Positions 1-11,712 of a stretch of 64,000 bases of DNA are shown in pieces (the stretch's first letter is position 1; every line of letters begins with the position of its first letter). Where the stretch lies: the NCBI GenBank assembly GCA_018873225.1, contig JAEILZ010000003.1:248001-312000 (forward strand). Reading direction: 5' to 3'. The notes beneath the pieces are model-generated. The model made no database searches. It was not told the DNA's origin and saw only the letters and a list, made by a program, of their open reading frames with translations. This DNA comes from [Phialemoniopsis] sp. UDSM-2020. Taxonomy: Eukaryota; Ascomycota; Sordariomycetes; Thyridiales; Thyridiaceae. A program made the translations under genes and the position numbers.

Positions 1-879
1 CCCTCGTTTCCAGGCCCGCCCTTGTTGCCTTGGGGCGGTGCGGCGAATCCGCCGGCACCGCCACCTAACGTTGAGTTGCGGTTAACACCCTGAGGAATGC
101 CAGCGACCGGCGAGGGGTTCTCGAAGCCGTTGAGCTGTGCGGAGGTGTACATCTGGGGAGGCTGTACAGAGGTCGAGGTCTCGGGTCGGCCAATGCCGTA
201 ACCGCCGTTCATAGTCTGGCGGTTCATGGTAGACTCCTTGGTGAGGGCGAAGGAGTCGAGGTAGGCGCGAGGCACAGCCGATGGAGCGGATCCGAAATAG
301 AAGATCCACACGATCTATTTCCCAGGTTAGTCTTTTGTGTCTCAGAACGTCCATCGACGTTTGCAATAGTCAGATAGGAGTGCGTACCATGACCATGGAA
401 AGCAGAATCAGCCCCGCAGCGGAAGCCTCCTTGGCGCCGTTGGAGGAGTAGATCAGGCCATGGACGGAGGAGGATGTCAGGACAATGCCGGCTGCCAGGT
501 AGCCGACAACGGCGACGTGGTACGTCTGGATTGTGTCTGATGCGACGACGACAAAGACGCCGACGACAATGAAGAACTCGTAAACAATGGTCCACCACGT
601 GAAGGGCGGGAATGCCGTCTGCACCTGGGCGACGATGGAGGAGATGAAGCAAATGATCCAGGCGAGCTGCACGGTGCGGTTAGCTATCGGCTTTCAAAAC
701 AGAGAACACAAGGACGTCGCCATCGGCGCAGTGCACGAATGACGACGCGGGTCCAAGATGACGAGGCTGCGACTTACTGCTGAGATGGAGATGGTGGCGA
801 GGGCAAAGGGATCACCGACGATGTTGCCGATGTTGATGCCTCTCCGACCGCCGCCATACTGCATTCTTGAGTGTTCCAT
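1..879 (-). CDS. sho1: High-osmolarity signalling membrane protein Sho1 (5' part; 3' end outside window)
   Basis: Sho1 is the plasma-membrane sensor/adaptor of one branch of the HOG MAPK pathway. Read exons (complement): 778-879, 388-666, then 314 down to the window edge; both joins are in phase 0 with GTAAGT and GTACGC donors. The start [10 protein letters not shown] is chosen over an in-frame ATG 27 codons upstream because Sho1 proteins begin this way (recalled family knowledge). Four hydrophobic segments lie at about residues 28-50, 57-77, 87-107 and 117-137. The stretch [18 protein letters not shown] is strongly conserved in the family. A Ser/Asn/Gly-rich linker follows. The C-terminal SH3 domain expected to bind Pbs2 would lie beyond position 1 and cannot be seen, so completeness is unknown. 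Identification is by recalled family sequence. Confidence 0.93.
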
Positions 880-3800
880 TTTGCGCAGTGACGGTGAATG
901 AAGTGAGCCGTAAGAGGGCATAAGGAAGGATGTCTGACGATGTTCCTTTGCGAGCGGCAAGTGGGTTTTTTAGCACTTGAAAAATAAAAGTTGGAAATGG
1001 GGCTGCAGATCCGGGAGGTAGCTCTGTGGCGATTGAGTTTAGGCCGGGACCAAGGCGGGCATGGGTGGTGTCGGTGTCGCGAGCTGGGGGTTGTTTGATT
1101 GTGGCAGTGTTGCGTTGCAGGCGAAAGTGCTGCTACAAGCGTTCCCAATTTGCCGGTTTCCAGTTGGGCTAAGCAACTGTAAAAGGAGTGTGATAGGCTT
1201 GGCTTGTTCAACGGCTACTGGCTGCACAACCACAAAAGTCGAGTGGTACGTCAAGAAAAACGGTAAAAGAAAAGGAAGATGGTAGAGTAATCCGGTTCTG
1301 AGGTATTGCCAGCAGGAAACCTCTTTGCGTCCTTGTTTGCGTGGTTTGAAGGGTTTAATGACAGACTCGAGAAGGAAAGCGGGCAGTGATTCGTATCGGC
1401 TGGATCGTCGGGCAGGCCGGACTGTCAGCTCGCGATAGCAGACGCCAAATGGGATCGCCGGCTTTTGTACAATTGTTGGTAAAGCACAAATGCTCCAAGC
1501 AATTGAGGCGACTCAGGTGCTTGATATAACGTCGTCAAGATGCGTTCCGGCGTGGTCAGACCAACACGTCGTCGTCGGCTTCGTCCCTGAGCTTTGATTG
1601 CGTGCTCCTCCTTTCCTATTTCTCTCTGGTGTCGGGTTCGCAGTACCTGCCAGCGGAAATCCCCCAGTCGTAAAATAATATACGGTTCGGGAAGAAACAG
1701 ACTGGTCGTCGTGAATTGGCGAAATTGATTGTCGAGATGCGGCCGTCGTCAGAAGCAGAATGGGTGAAAAGAGTCAAGAAAAGAGCCAGACTGGACAGGA
1801 CAGGGAGGAGGAGGAGAAAGAGGAGACGAAGGAGGGTGGTGTGGTGGTGTGGGAGGATTCAAAGGGAGGGTGAGGAGGTAGGAAATTGGGAAGGGATGCG
1901 TCGGAAGGCAAGGGCGCCGCTCGTGGAATTCTTGGGCCAAAATTGGCTGCGGGAGGGTACTTGGGCGAGGACCGACAGGTACCTATATTACAGGGGAGCC
2001 AGGGGTTCCGGGGATTGCGAGGATCGAGCACTCGAGGTATCGCACCGTGCCCGCAAAAGTCACTCGATGTCAAGAGGTGCTGAGAAGGGTAAGAAGAAGA
2101 ACAATGAGAGAATACAACAAGCACTCTAGAGGCAGCTAATGCTCACTAAAAACTCCCATCACCAGCAAGAAGGGTGTAGGAACCATGCAATCCAAAGAGC
2201 CTAGAAGCGGCTGGGGTGGTGGTTCGTGCGCCCGCTCAGAGCCGTTACTGCTGATCAGGCAGTGGGCCAGGGCCCTTATTAGGGCTCCAGTCCAGTGGTC
2301 TGCTGGTGGCACTGTGCGTTCCTGAGCAATGCTGTACATTTCAAAGTACCCCGTATCCTTATCCACTTCTTCACTTTGGCTACGTTTCACATCCCAAAAT
2401 GCCCAGTCTGCTTATTCTCATCAACTCACTTTACTTGCCTACCAGATAGAACACATATACGATTGTCGCGACGTCGTTGAGCCACAATCCGCTCCGCTGC
2501 CTGCTCGCGCTGGCGGCGCCTGTGGGTTGGCTGGCCTTGCGCGTCGAGTTATCCATTTGGCATGCTTAGAGCAGCGTTTAACCACGGGCAACTGCAGAGC
2601 GTCGCGCCGAACAATACAGCACCCACCTTATCCTCATGACCTGCTCCGTAGCGATCAGCATCCGACTCGATCGATACAATACAATGTGTGCCAATCATCA
2701 GCGAGGCAGCGAGACCCTCTCGAGATCGATGCAGTGCTTGGCAAAGTAGCAATTGGTGGTTGACGAATCCGCTCCACGCGTTTGAGATTCGACAGGGGTC
2801 CGGTCTGCTGTCAATTCCGCCCACCTGCCCAGCGCTGTCGACGCGTTCTCATAGGTTCGGTTGGCTGTCACTTTCGAAATGGCATGCGATTGCGGTCCCC
2901 ATTAGGACCACCTTCAATCTACTCCAACCAGCCGAGCCAGCTCCATCACGCGGTCGAGCGTGCTCACCTTCATTCCACAGGCGGTACTAGCAGCAGCGAG
3001 CCTTTGCCTGCGCGCGTGCGTCGTTCCCAAAGCGGGTGCTCCCACGTCACGCTGGGGCGTTCCGGTGCGCTTGGTACCGTATTGCGGGAATGGAAACTAG
3101 TGTCCTCAATACATTTTGCGCGCTCCATGCAGGGGCAACAACGCAAAGAGTTTCAAGAGCAGCGCAGGTATCGGACGGAAAGGCCTCTGTTTGTGCGGCT
3201 CATCCTTAAAGGAACCGTCACAGCCATTTTAGGATGTTCTGGCACACGAAGCAGATCCCTCAAACCATTCCGTCACACACGGACCTTTCACGGACCACCT
3301 GTGTCTGCACCAACTCGTCCAGCACCGTCTCCATTGGTATGGAGTCAAAGTCCTCGCAAGAGACCGTGCTGCTGTGATGCAACATGGTCGTGATACCGTA
3401 GTGCTCAGCGGCAAACTCTTTGTCGTCCAGACCAGAGTGCACAGCTCCGATCCTGCACTTGTGTGATTCCTGAGGGCGGAGCAGCTGACGCAGCCAGATC
3501 CTGTGACACAAACCTGGGGATGTCATCGCCAGCAGCGGGCTAACCGACATTCCAGGCTTTGTTTAAAGTGCGACCGGGTTTGTGAGCCGCCGACGTATTA
3601 AGCTCTTTCCAAAGGGTCGCCGCCATAGAGAAGCGCATGACCTCAATTTCAACTCGCTACGAGAGCTTGTCAGGTCTTCATGATGTGTCTAGCAATAACA
3701 AGCGTCATTGGGAGACAGCTGGCCGCATGGCATTGTGGTCGAGAGTGGCCACTGGGAACCTCGCCTTGAGAGTTTGGCTTATGCCGTGGGAGATCTGCGA

Positions 3801-5428
3801 CAAGTCCACGTTTCTCTTACGGAAGTCCTATGTTATACCCAAGACGTGTGGCGGCTGAAGTAGATATATTGAACCCGGCGACTGCGGATTCAATCCTGTG
3901 GCGAAGGCACCTCCCACATTCCTCGCGTCACGGAGAATTTTTCTCGCTTCTCAATTACAAGCCGTCTTTTGGTGACCCGGCGGGGCGGCAAGACAAGGCC
4001 AGTCGACATTCCGCTTTTGATGAAGTTGACAGACGTTGGCTCCTTTTTGTCCTTGTTCTCATCGCGCACTGCAAAAGTACGTACGTAATATTTAGTGTAC
4101 AGGGCACTGCGGGCGCCGCCGTTGATGCTAAAAACGGCGACCGAGCCGACGATTTTGGAGTTTGCAGCAGGATTCCCCAGGTTTGGAAATGAGCCACTTT
4201 GGACCTGCATCTTTTTCAATTTGCATGCTGCATATTGCATCATGTTTCTTTGGACGATCCTGAAGGACGCACACGCCCTGCTCAAGTCTTCAAGATTTTC
4301 CTGATATCAAAATATCGCCGCTTTTCGTCGTGATCAGACACGGACAAAGCCGCGTTGGAATGTCGACGGTGCACGCGCACGGTGGAGGTACCTGCTTACT
4401 CCGTACAGCCACCTCCACTCCACCCAGCATCGAGACCCAGTCCCCCATGTCTCCCAACCCCTGGCTATCATGGTCTAGTGCTCGCCGCCGTCGCACCACC
4501 CCTGAACGTTGGAAGCACAAAGAGAAAAAAGCTCTAGCCACAACAGGCACACAGACATGCATGTCGATTCGAGGTCTGTGCTCCCCAGCGATCTCCGAGT
4601 CTAATTGGGCTTTTTCCCTCACACAGACGCGACGCCACATGTGGCTGATGGGAGCAAAACGTGGTGTGGCTGCCCGTCTTCCCTGTTTCACTGGCACGCA
4701 ACGCAAGTGGAATGGGGAATGGGCACTGCCGATCCTCGTCGATGGTGAGGCGACGGGGTCTGGGCTAGTGCCTCAGCCGCTTCCTTCCGCGCACCAGACG
4801 ATGGACGAGGAAGACTTGGATCTCGACGGGCCGGTGCCGGGCTGCCGAAGCCACTGCACGGCGCTGACTCAAAACGGCCAGCTAGACGAGATGACAATTT
4901 GCGAACAAACCTAAACAGCTTTCATGAATCAGAATTTGTACGATGACGAGCTCGTTTCTGCAAGAGCATATGCTCATTTGTTCCGCAGTCTGGTGCGCTG
5001 CATCCATCCCACCCCCGGCTCCATGGCAGAAGAGCGATGTGCCGGGGAAGAAACGCATGTTGAAACAGAAAGCTTGGCACACGTACACCCCGGACGAAAC
5101 CAACATCCAGGTCACAGAATGCTGCAACACATCTGAAGCACTTTGCCTGGGGCTATCTCGTTACTGTGACGCAACAACTTGCTTTTGTCGACGTCAGAGA
5201 TCAAGTTTGCCCGTGACGGGAAGAAGCCCAGTCCGGTATTGACTTGCTCAATGATGACTACACAACTATCTCGATGCAACAAGTGTCCTCAAATGCGCAG
5301 TAATCAAAGGTATTCTCGTTTCCTACATTTCAGAGATAAATTTGGAGTAGGAGATAGAGGGATGTTGTTATATGTATCTTTGCTGAGGGCGTAAGGTTGC
5401 GACCAGAAACAATTGCTCAACAGCAAGA
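880..5428. other. Gene-poor 4.5 kb interval upstream of sho1 and downstream of a HET gene
   Basis: No open frame here looks like a known protein, and none shows a convincing exon chain. The part next to 879 must carry the sho1 promoter and 5' UTR. A purine-rich tract (mostly AGG/GAA units) runs from about 1790 to 1890 and explains the Arg/Glu/Lys-rich frame over it. Base composition looks balanced rather than AT-rich, so there is no obvious sign of RIP-mutated transposon remains by eye. Small unknown genes or ncRNAs cannot be excluded. Confidence 0.5.
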
Positions 5429-7855
5429 TTATACTAGGCGGATGGTTTCCGTTTCACCCCATGTGATATCTTCTTGCTCCCGGAGATTAGTCGCCTTAAA
5501 ATAGCCAACTCGCTCAAAAGAACCACCTTCTGCTGGAACCAAGATTAGACCTCTGGTCACTATCCTGTAGCCTTCTCCAGCCTTTGTCAAGGGTAAAAGC
5601 CATTCGGGGGAGGTCATCCAAATCGCCGAGACCTGGTCACCTGGTGTGCTAATCAATCCCCTCGTGTCCTTGTCCTCTATGAGTCGAATGACTTTGTGCA
5701 GCCTATCTCTGTCGAGGTACACCTCTAGCGGTGCATGCGAGGCGGTTTCGATCAGTGGCATTTCCCGCCTCCACCTGCTCTCCTCGTCGCCAAAAAGACC
5801 TGAATGCACACATTGCGGTAGCACGTCTTCATCAACGCAGCTATGTTCGAAAAGATCGATGCTGCCCACCTTGACCTGTATTATACGACCGTAGTCAGTC
5901 CGTTCGTTAGAAACCTTAGTGCTCGTGGGTAACCACCAGCGCCGCCGTCTCGTCCCTATACGGCCACAGATGACCATGCTGGCCTGGGTGAGTTGACCCA
6001 AAGGAGCTGCTTTGAGGACTGGCGTGGCTTCGTAGCATTTGAATTCCACTAGGATCCTCCCGACTGGGTCTGTATCGAACTCTATACCACCTGGAAGCCA
6101 CAAAGACACCCAGCTCCAACTTGGCCCAATCCATTGGCGGAAGCGGCTACTTCTGTGACAATTCTTGCCTCGTGGGATTCCACTGCCATCGCCATAGGGG
6201 GGCCAGGGACCTAACATATGTTTCCAGAGAAGACAGGCAGGGAAATGATATCTCCAGAGTCCAGCCATGTATACATCGGATTTTCCTCGAGAGAACCTTG
6301 ATGCAACGCCAGCCAAAGCAGGAAGGCGATCGCCCTCAAAGGAAAGCCTTCTTAAAGCGTATTCCTGGATAATGCCGTTCCAGATTTGGAATCGATGTTT
6401 TGAGTGCGAGACACCGTCTAGAAGAGCGTGAGTATCGGCCCAATGTCGCCATTGCCCGTGTTCGCGAGCATTGCGAGTCGGAATACCTCCCTCGTAGATC
6501 TCGTTAATCTTTCCACATCTCCATGTCAGGTTCGTCCCGAAGCTCAGCATACGACGAGAGAGCAACATTTCCTGGTAAGTCCACGCTCGAAGCGAGATGG
6601 GCTCCGGCTCCCAAGTCGCCCTCACAAATTCACGCAGGCTGACAGTGACGACCAGCTCCGCCCCACGATATAGATCGAGTTCAGCTCGCACATCAGATCT
6701 TGCAACACCCGGCCGCGGGCTCGGGTGCGGGAACATCCAGTCGGTTATCCCCGTTCCTAGGAATCCTTCCGAAGCAGCAGAAGCTTTCGACGCGGCAATG
6801 GTCACGAGAGCGCCACCATAAATCTCTCCCATCATGGACATCTCGGTATGTGTCTCCCTGGCGGAATCTTGGGCTATGCATAGTGAGTCCACCCATAGGA
6901 ACTCAATGTCGAGGTTGCGGCACAATTTGATGGCGTCTCGTATCGTCGCCGGTAACTCGCCTTCGTCAAACCCACGGAGCCTCTGTTCAAGATTCGCTTT
7001 GGTGGTTGCCGCATGCTGCGGACCTCCCCAGCAGTAGCTCAAAGCCGCGTATTGTATATCACCCGCCATTGCGAGACTGGTTCCAACAATTTGCAGCTGA
7101 GGTTGGGCACTCGCAGCCACCCTAACTAGTCGAGTCGGTCTGAAGCCTCTGCCCTTAAGACAACACCCGTGAGAGTCGCATTCATGAAGCCAGTGCCTCA
7201 TTTGACGGAGAGCACGGGGCGACATGCTGTCAGAGTCTGGCGGTGCCTTTTCCGACACGACGGATGAAATCAGTCTCTGTTCATGCAAACTTGAGGAATT
7301 GATGATCCCAAGATGGAATCGAGGCGTCGGTTTCTCTTCTGATGCATGTAAATCCGCCAAGTCAATCTCAAGGATATTGACCACTGATATGAATTGAATA
7401 TGTAAGTAGACGTCCAAAGTATCCGCGCTGGGTGGAAACACGCCATTCTTGACATTAGCAGCTATATGGCGGGTGGTTTGCCGCGCGCACTCGGTACACG
7501 AGGCAAATGGTGGTGCATCTCCTAGGATGCGATGGATCTTGATCGTCTTGCCCTTCATCGGCTTAAGACAGAGCTGACACGTCGATGTTACACCATCTGC
7601 TAGATATGAGGCCTTTGAGAAACCGGGGGGCGGCACTGGTAGTTCATCGTTGGCCTCAGTATCCCTGGAATACCATGGGCTGAGCAGAAAATGATCGATG
7701 AGTTGACAGAATGAGCACTCGTCCATGGCCGAGCGCACAAGGTTGCGCACGTGAGCTTGCCACACGTACTCGGGACTCTTCCTTTCTAGCACTGCGAGAA
7801 GGTTAACACGAACATCAAGGCAGCTTGGACAATCTTGGGGTTTCCTGTTCGCCAT
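5429..7855 (-). CDS. HET-domain (heterokaryon incompatibility) protein, 808 aa
   Basis: Single-exon gene with a HET domain (PF06985) starting near residue 268. The signature AALSYCWG (270-277), a second block LWVDSLCIAQD (about 320-330) and a third block around residue 425 (RAWTYQEMLLSRR) are all present, which is the usual three-block layout. The N-terminal third is cysteine-rich with CxxC pairs at residues 9/12, 47/50, 93/96 and 120/123, a possible metal-binding region. HET proteins in fungi trigger growth arrest or cell death in incompatible fusions; the trigger here is unknown. The gene is in tandem with the NB-ARC gene that ends at 8260, about 400 bp upstream, on the same strand. No frameshift or internal stop is seen. 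Confidence 0.93.
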   Translation of the reverse strand: MANRKPQDCPSCLDVRVNLLAVLERKSPEYVWQAHVRNLVRSAMDECSFCQLIDHFLLSPWYSRDTEANDELPVPPPGFSKASYLADGVTSTCQLCLKPMKGKTIKIHRILGDAPPFASCTECARQTTRHIAANVKNGVFPPSADTLDVYLHIQFISVVNILEIDLADLHASEEKPTPRFHLGIINSSSLHEQRLISSVVSEKAPPDSDSMSPRALRQMRHWLHECDSHGCCLKGRGFRPTRLVRVAASAQPQLQIVGTSLAMAGDIQYAALSYCWGGPQHAATTKANLEQRLRGFDEGELPATIRDAIKLCRNLDIEFLWVDSLCIAQDSARETHTEMSMMGEIYGGALVTIAASKASAASEGFLGTGITDWMFPHPSPRPGVARSDVRAELDLYRGAELVVTVSLREFVRATWEPEPISLRAWTYQEMLLSRRMLSFGTNLTWRCGKINEIYEGGIPTRNAREHGQWRHWADTHALLDGVSHSKHRFQIWNGIIQEYALRRLSFEGDRLPALAGVASRFSRGKSDVYMAGLWRYHFPACLLWKHMLGPWPPYGDGSGIPRGKNCHRSSRFRQWIGPSWSWVSLWLPGGIEFDTDPVGRILVEFKCYEATPVLKAAPLGQLTQASMVICGRIGTRRRRWWLPTSTKVSNERTDYGRIIQVKVGSIDLFEHSCVDEDVLPQCVHSGLFGDEESRWRREMPLIETASHAPLEVYLDRDRLHKVIRLIEDKDTRGLISTPGDQVSAIWMTSPEWLLPLTKAGEGYRIVTRGLILVPAEGGSFERVGYFKATNLREQEDITWGETETIRLV

Positions 7856-8259
7856 GTTGAGAGCAGGAGCATGGCTTCTTTGGCAGCTTCTTCACTTGTG
7901 TCGTGTCGGATATGGAGGATAGATTAAGTGGTTAGCTGCAATTACTACAACAACGGCATCGTAAAAACATCCTCACCCGGGGAAAGTGTGCCCAATGAGG
8001 TCTCTTTTATCCTGGTGGCTGTGACAGCACGTGTCATCATGCGAGTGGCTGTGTAACTTATGCATCTCAAGGCAGATAAGGCTTCCCTTCTGCTCCCGCA
8101 CAGAAGAATTGAGGCTTGCTATCACACGCAAGAACAAATCGCCCGCTTTCACTCGCCGGCGTATAATCATAATCCTGTCATGAAAGGTGATCGCTTAGCT
8201 TCTCTAAGCAAAATTCGTCCACTCATGCATATAAATTAGCTTCTGCCTCATTTGTCGTT
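7856..8259. other. 404-bp spacer between HET gene and NB-ARC gene
   Basis: Both flanking genes are on the minus strand, so this holds the 3' UTR of the NB-ARC gene and the promoter/5' UTR of the HET gene. I see no gene in it. Confidence 0.6.
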
Positions 8260-10898
8260 CTATTTCTCCGATATTTCTATCGCAGGGTCATGTGCACTCT
8301 GCGTCTCGATCTTTTCCAATACCTCTGCTATCGATGTGACAAACTTTGTGAAATGAACAGTTTCCGTAAACGTAGAGACCTTTGCGTCGTCGAGTAAAGC
8401 CTGGCAGAGATCCTTGCAAGCGTCCTGTCTTCCAGCCTCAAGAAGCATCTTCGCGTACTGCTGGCCCGTGGCAAGCGTGTAATAGGAGCTGCTGCCAAAA
8501 GCTTTCTTCTGCTGCGTATACGCAGTGTCGAATGCATCGCAAGCTTCGTCCACTTTATTGTTCGCCTTCAACAACCGGCCAAGTTGTAACCTGTAGAAAA
8601 ACCCAGTCGAGTTCACAGGCTCATCTCTGGCCTCGAGATATGTCTCGATGGCCTGGCATCTTTGACGCAGCAGCTGCACCGCCTCGTTGATCCTCGCCGA
8701 GTCTACGAGAACGTCAGCGAGAGATGCAGTGTATGCAAAGATGTACTGGTGGTCTTGGTCGTAGCGCTCTAGCATGCCGACCAGGCCGGTCTTCAACAAC
8801 GACTCCGCCTCATCTAATTCGCCTTTCAACCGCAGTGCTTCCGCCAGCTGATAGGTACTTCTCAGGAAGGCTACGTTTCCTGCCTCGTGGTCAAGAACCT
8901 CGTCTAACAACCGTCGGCCCAAGACCAACGCTCTGTCGACGTTCTCGGGGACTTCAGACTCGGTCAGAGCATAGGCAAGGACCTGAACGCTCTTGATCCT
9001 ACTCTCGTCTTGTTCTGCGAGATAACGCTCCTTGATAGCCAGCACTTCTTCCGCCTGGCTGATAGCTATCTTGTGCGAACCGCTCAGCAAGTAATAGTGA
9101 CTGGTAGCGTTCAACAAATCTGCCCTTGCCAACTGTATTTCTTGGGAAGCGTTGTTGTATTGGTGTGCAAGGACGAGTTCCGCGTGAGGCAAAATGACGG
9201 AGGCAGTGATCAGGAAGTCGGGGAGATCAGATTTGGCCAGGAGTTCGTCGATTGAGCCCGGGTTTGGAAACCCACCCGCAACAGATTTGAGTGCTTGAAA
9301 GGCATACTCGTCCACCTTGTCGGCAGATTCGCCCGTGAGCCAGGTCTTCGTGGCGATCTGCACCAATCTGTGCATTTTGAATCTCTCCCCACCATTTTCC
9401 GAGTCAAGGAAAGAGCATGCCATAAGCGTCGCAATCGCGTCGTCAAAGTCGAGTAGGTCTTCGCCCTTGGCAAGTAATAAGTTCCGAGGAATGCTCTGAG
9501 ACTGTAGGAAGCTGGCGAGACAAAGGATATCAACTGCTCTGCGGTTGTTCTGTCGTATCCAGTTGAATGTTATGCCCCAGGTCTTTGTTACAGATGTCAA
9601 GGACCTTTCTTGACGTCCATGATCCATAAAAGTGTGGTCGAGCATCCGCGACCTTCCTTCATCTGTATGCAGCTTATGCATATACTGTGCGATCGAGCAT
9701 CGTCTCTGAACCATATACGAGAGCGCTTGAGTAATGGCTAGTGGAATGCCATCAAGCTCTTTCACCAGCTCTCTAATTGCGTCGAGGTTCTCTTGTGGTA
9801 GGCGCTGGGTAACCAATGATATACTCTCCTCTTCATCGAACTCCGGCACGGTAATAGGATCGAACGGAGAGCTCAGGTCGACGGCCACTTTACGGTTCCT
9901 GGTTGTCGCAAGAAGCAACCCTCCTTCACGGCGCGGTATATACTCGGAAGGCGGGAGACCGCTACTAAGCGTGCCATACAAGACGCCGTCATCATCGACG
10001 TTATCCAGTATTAGCAGCCACTTTCCACTGTCAGGAGACTCTAGCCAAGTCTGCACCTTGAACATCTCATCACCACTCTTGTCTTGCTGTCCGACAAGTC
10101 CACACTGCCTTGCGATCTTTTTAAAAGACTCTTCGAACCTAGCTCCTGTGGCAGCATTGACCCAGAATATAGAACGGTCATTCTTCTCGATCTCTCGCTT
10201 GCGATAGCAGTATTCGATCGCGATCTGAGACTTCCTAAGGAGGAACGACTATTAACAAGGGTGATAGGCAATCAAGGTCACAGCTTAGTCTAAACCTACC
10301 CAATGCCTCCTAGTCCCCATAACGCAGCTTTGGGCTGGCTGCCGTTCCCTCCCTTGAAGGCAGTGTCAAGGCTTGCGAAGATCGCGTCTCGTCCGACGAA
10401 ATGAGGATTTCGATCTGATGGGACACTCCAAAAGGGGCCAGGTTTGGAGACCGCAGCCGGCGCCGGCTTGCCTACAACCTGATGGAATGTGAGGACCTCG
10501 ACATATCTGTGGATCGTGTTCGCAATCTTATCGATCTCGCTTTCGCGAAACAGACTTGAGAGGGCTTTCCCCCTGCGTCCCCAGGACGAATCACCACTGG
10601 CTGGCAAGCACTTATCGAGCAGTTTGTCCAGCTGCGCAGTGGATTGCAGACAATCTCGTACCAAGGGCTCAAGGGCGGCGCGTGTAGAAGGCTCCAGATC
10701 TTCTCCTGAATTGTATCTGGACCGGATGCGCCTCAGACCGTCAGCGATGAGGGGCAGTTCGAGGCTGACCTGCCGGAACGCCCTGGGTGCTTCACGGTAA
10801 GATTTCTCGTAGTCCTTGAGGCGTGTTGTGACCTTGGCCGCAAAGTCGACAAATTGAAGGATTGCGGCTGCCAGGCCGATGGCCGACATTGGATCCAT
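8260..10898 (-). CDS. NB-ARC/TPR STAND (NLR-like) protein, about 857 aa
   Basis: Two exons (complement): 10300-10898 and 8260-10234, joined by a 65-nt intron (GTAGGT...CCTTAG) in phase 2. The start MDPMSAIGLA is a common beginning of fungal STAND N-terminal domains; an in-frame ATG at 11012 would add 38 residues. Residues 1 to about 150 form a helical fungal N-terminal domain (HeLo-like/STAND_N type). The NB-ARC module follows with Walker A GLGGIGKS (195-202) and Walker B LLILDNVDD (about 273-281). From about residue 560 to the end lie degenerate TPR units of the kinesin-light-chain type (ALRLKGELDEAESLL and similar). STAND proteins are signal-transducing ATPases: the repeat region senses and the N-terminus signals. 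The intron cuts the P-loop just before Lys201, and retaining it gives GGG TAG, stopping translation at residue 200. Confidence 0.9.
10235..10299 (-). other. Intron interrupting the Walker A motif of the NB-ARC gene
   Basis: 65-nt intron with donor GTAGGT and acceptor CCTTAG. It splits the last Gly codon of the P-loop. If unspliced, the second intronic triplet in frame is TAG, so retention would produce only the N-terminal domain plus a broken P-loop. Confidence 0.85.
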
Positions 10899-11712
10899 GA
10901 TACTCCGTCCGTCACCTTCGCTCAGGCGAGAGGGAAATCTGGACTTACCAATGAATGTTACGTGCTTGGTCTTTGGAGTTGTTTCAGCTACAAGGGGCCT
11001 GTTGCCCCGCACCTCATTTTCGCCCGATTGGGGCCATTCGGTCTGACATATTCGCTTCTTCGGGTCATGGTCGAATCAGAAAAAGAGCACTTAAAAGGGT
11101 AACGATTTAATTAACACAGCTGCTCGTAGGAAGTAACTCTCCAACGTTTCTCTCCGTGGCTTTCCCTGACTTCTGTTTGGGAAATTACATGCTTTCGCGC
11201 CGTGAGAATGAACGGTCATGCGAGTGATGGCGGTGAGTTCTTCGAGGCTTTCCATGGCCTAGCCACTCATGAGGCACTTAAAGCACCGTCCATCTCCTGA
11301 CGTTGTGCTGCCCTGTATGAGAGAAGCTATTTAATGCCCGCAGGAGGAAGTCGTGCTATCAGTTGACGAGGTGTGTGTTGCCTTGCACAGGCAATCACCC
11401 CGCTGATCGGAATTCATCATCCTAATCATCGTAGTGACAGGCCGGCCGCCAGTGGACTTTCCTCATAATCCAAAGTCGGGCTTTGGAAGACTGTCGCGCT
11501 TCAAAGGGCGATGCAGACTGGTGCGCATTGATGCCATCAAGCCGCCTTTCACCAGGCAGCAGCCCGTGCGAGAACATATGGGCCTTGTTCCGCGCTCAAT
11601 GGGCATGCATGATGGATATCGAGCGTCCTTAAGTGGGGGTCGCACATCTTGTGGAATATCTCCGGGCTCCTGGAAGTGCTAGAGCACCCGAGGTTGGCCT
11701 GCTTTGAAACGT
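10899..11712. other. Intergenic interval between NB-ARC gene and RO10-like gene
   Basis: Holds the promoter of the NB-ARC gene (minus strand) and the 3' flank of the RO10-like gene. A donor-like GTAAGT on the minus strand at 10943-10948 could belong to a 5' UTR intron. No coding region is recognised. Confidence 0.5.

Noticed and set aside
1716..2129. 137-codon Arg/Glu-rich open frame
   Set aside because: Produced by a purine-rich tract; no domain, no splice partner, lies in the sho1 upstream region.
3260..3550. 96-codon minus-strand frame with a protein-like stretch (TMLHHSSTVSCEDFDSIPM)
   Set aside because: No recognised family, no exon partner or promoter signal; kept only as a remark in the gene-poor interval.
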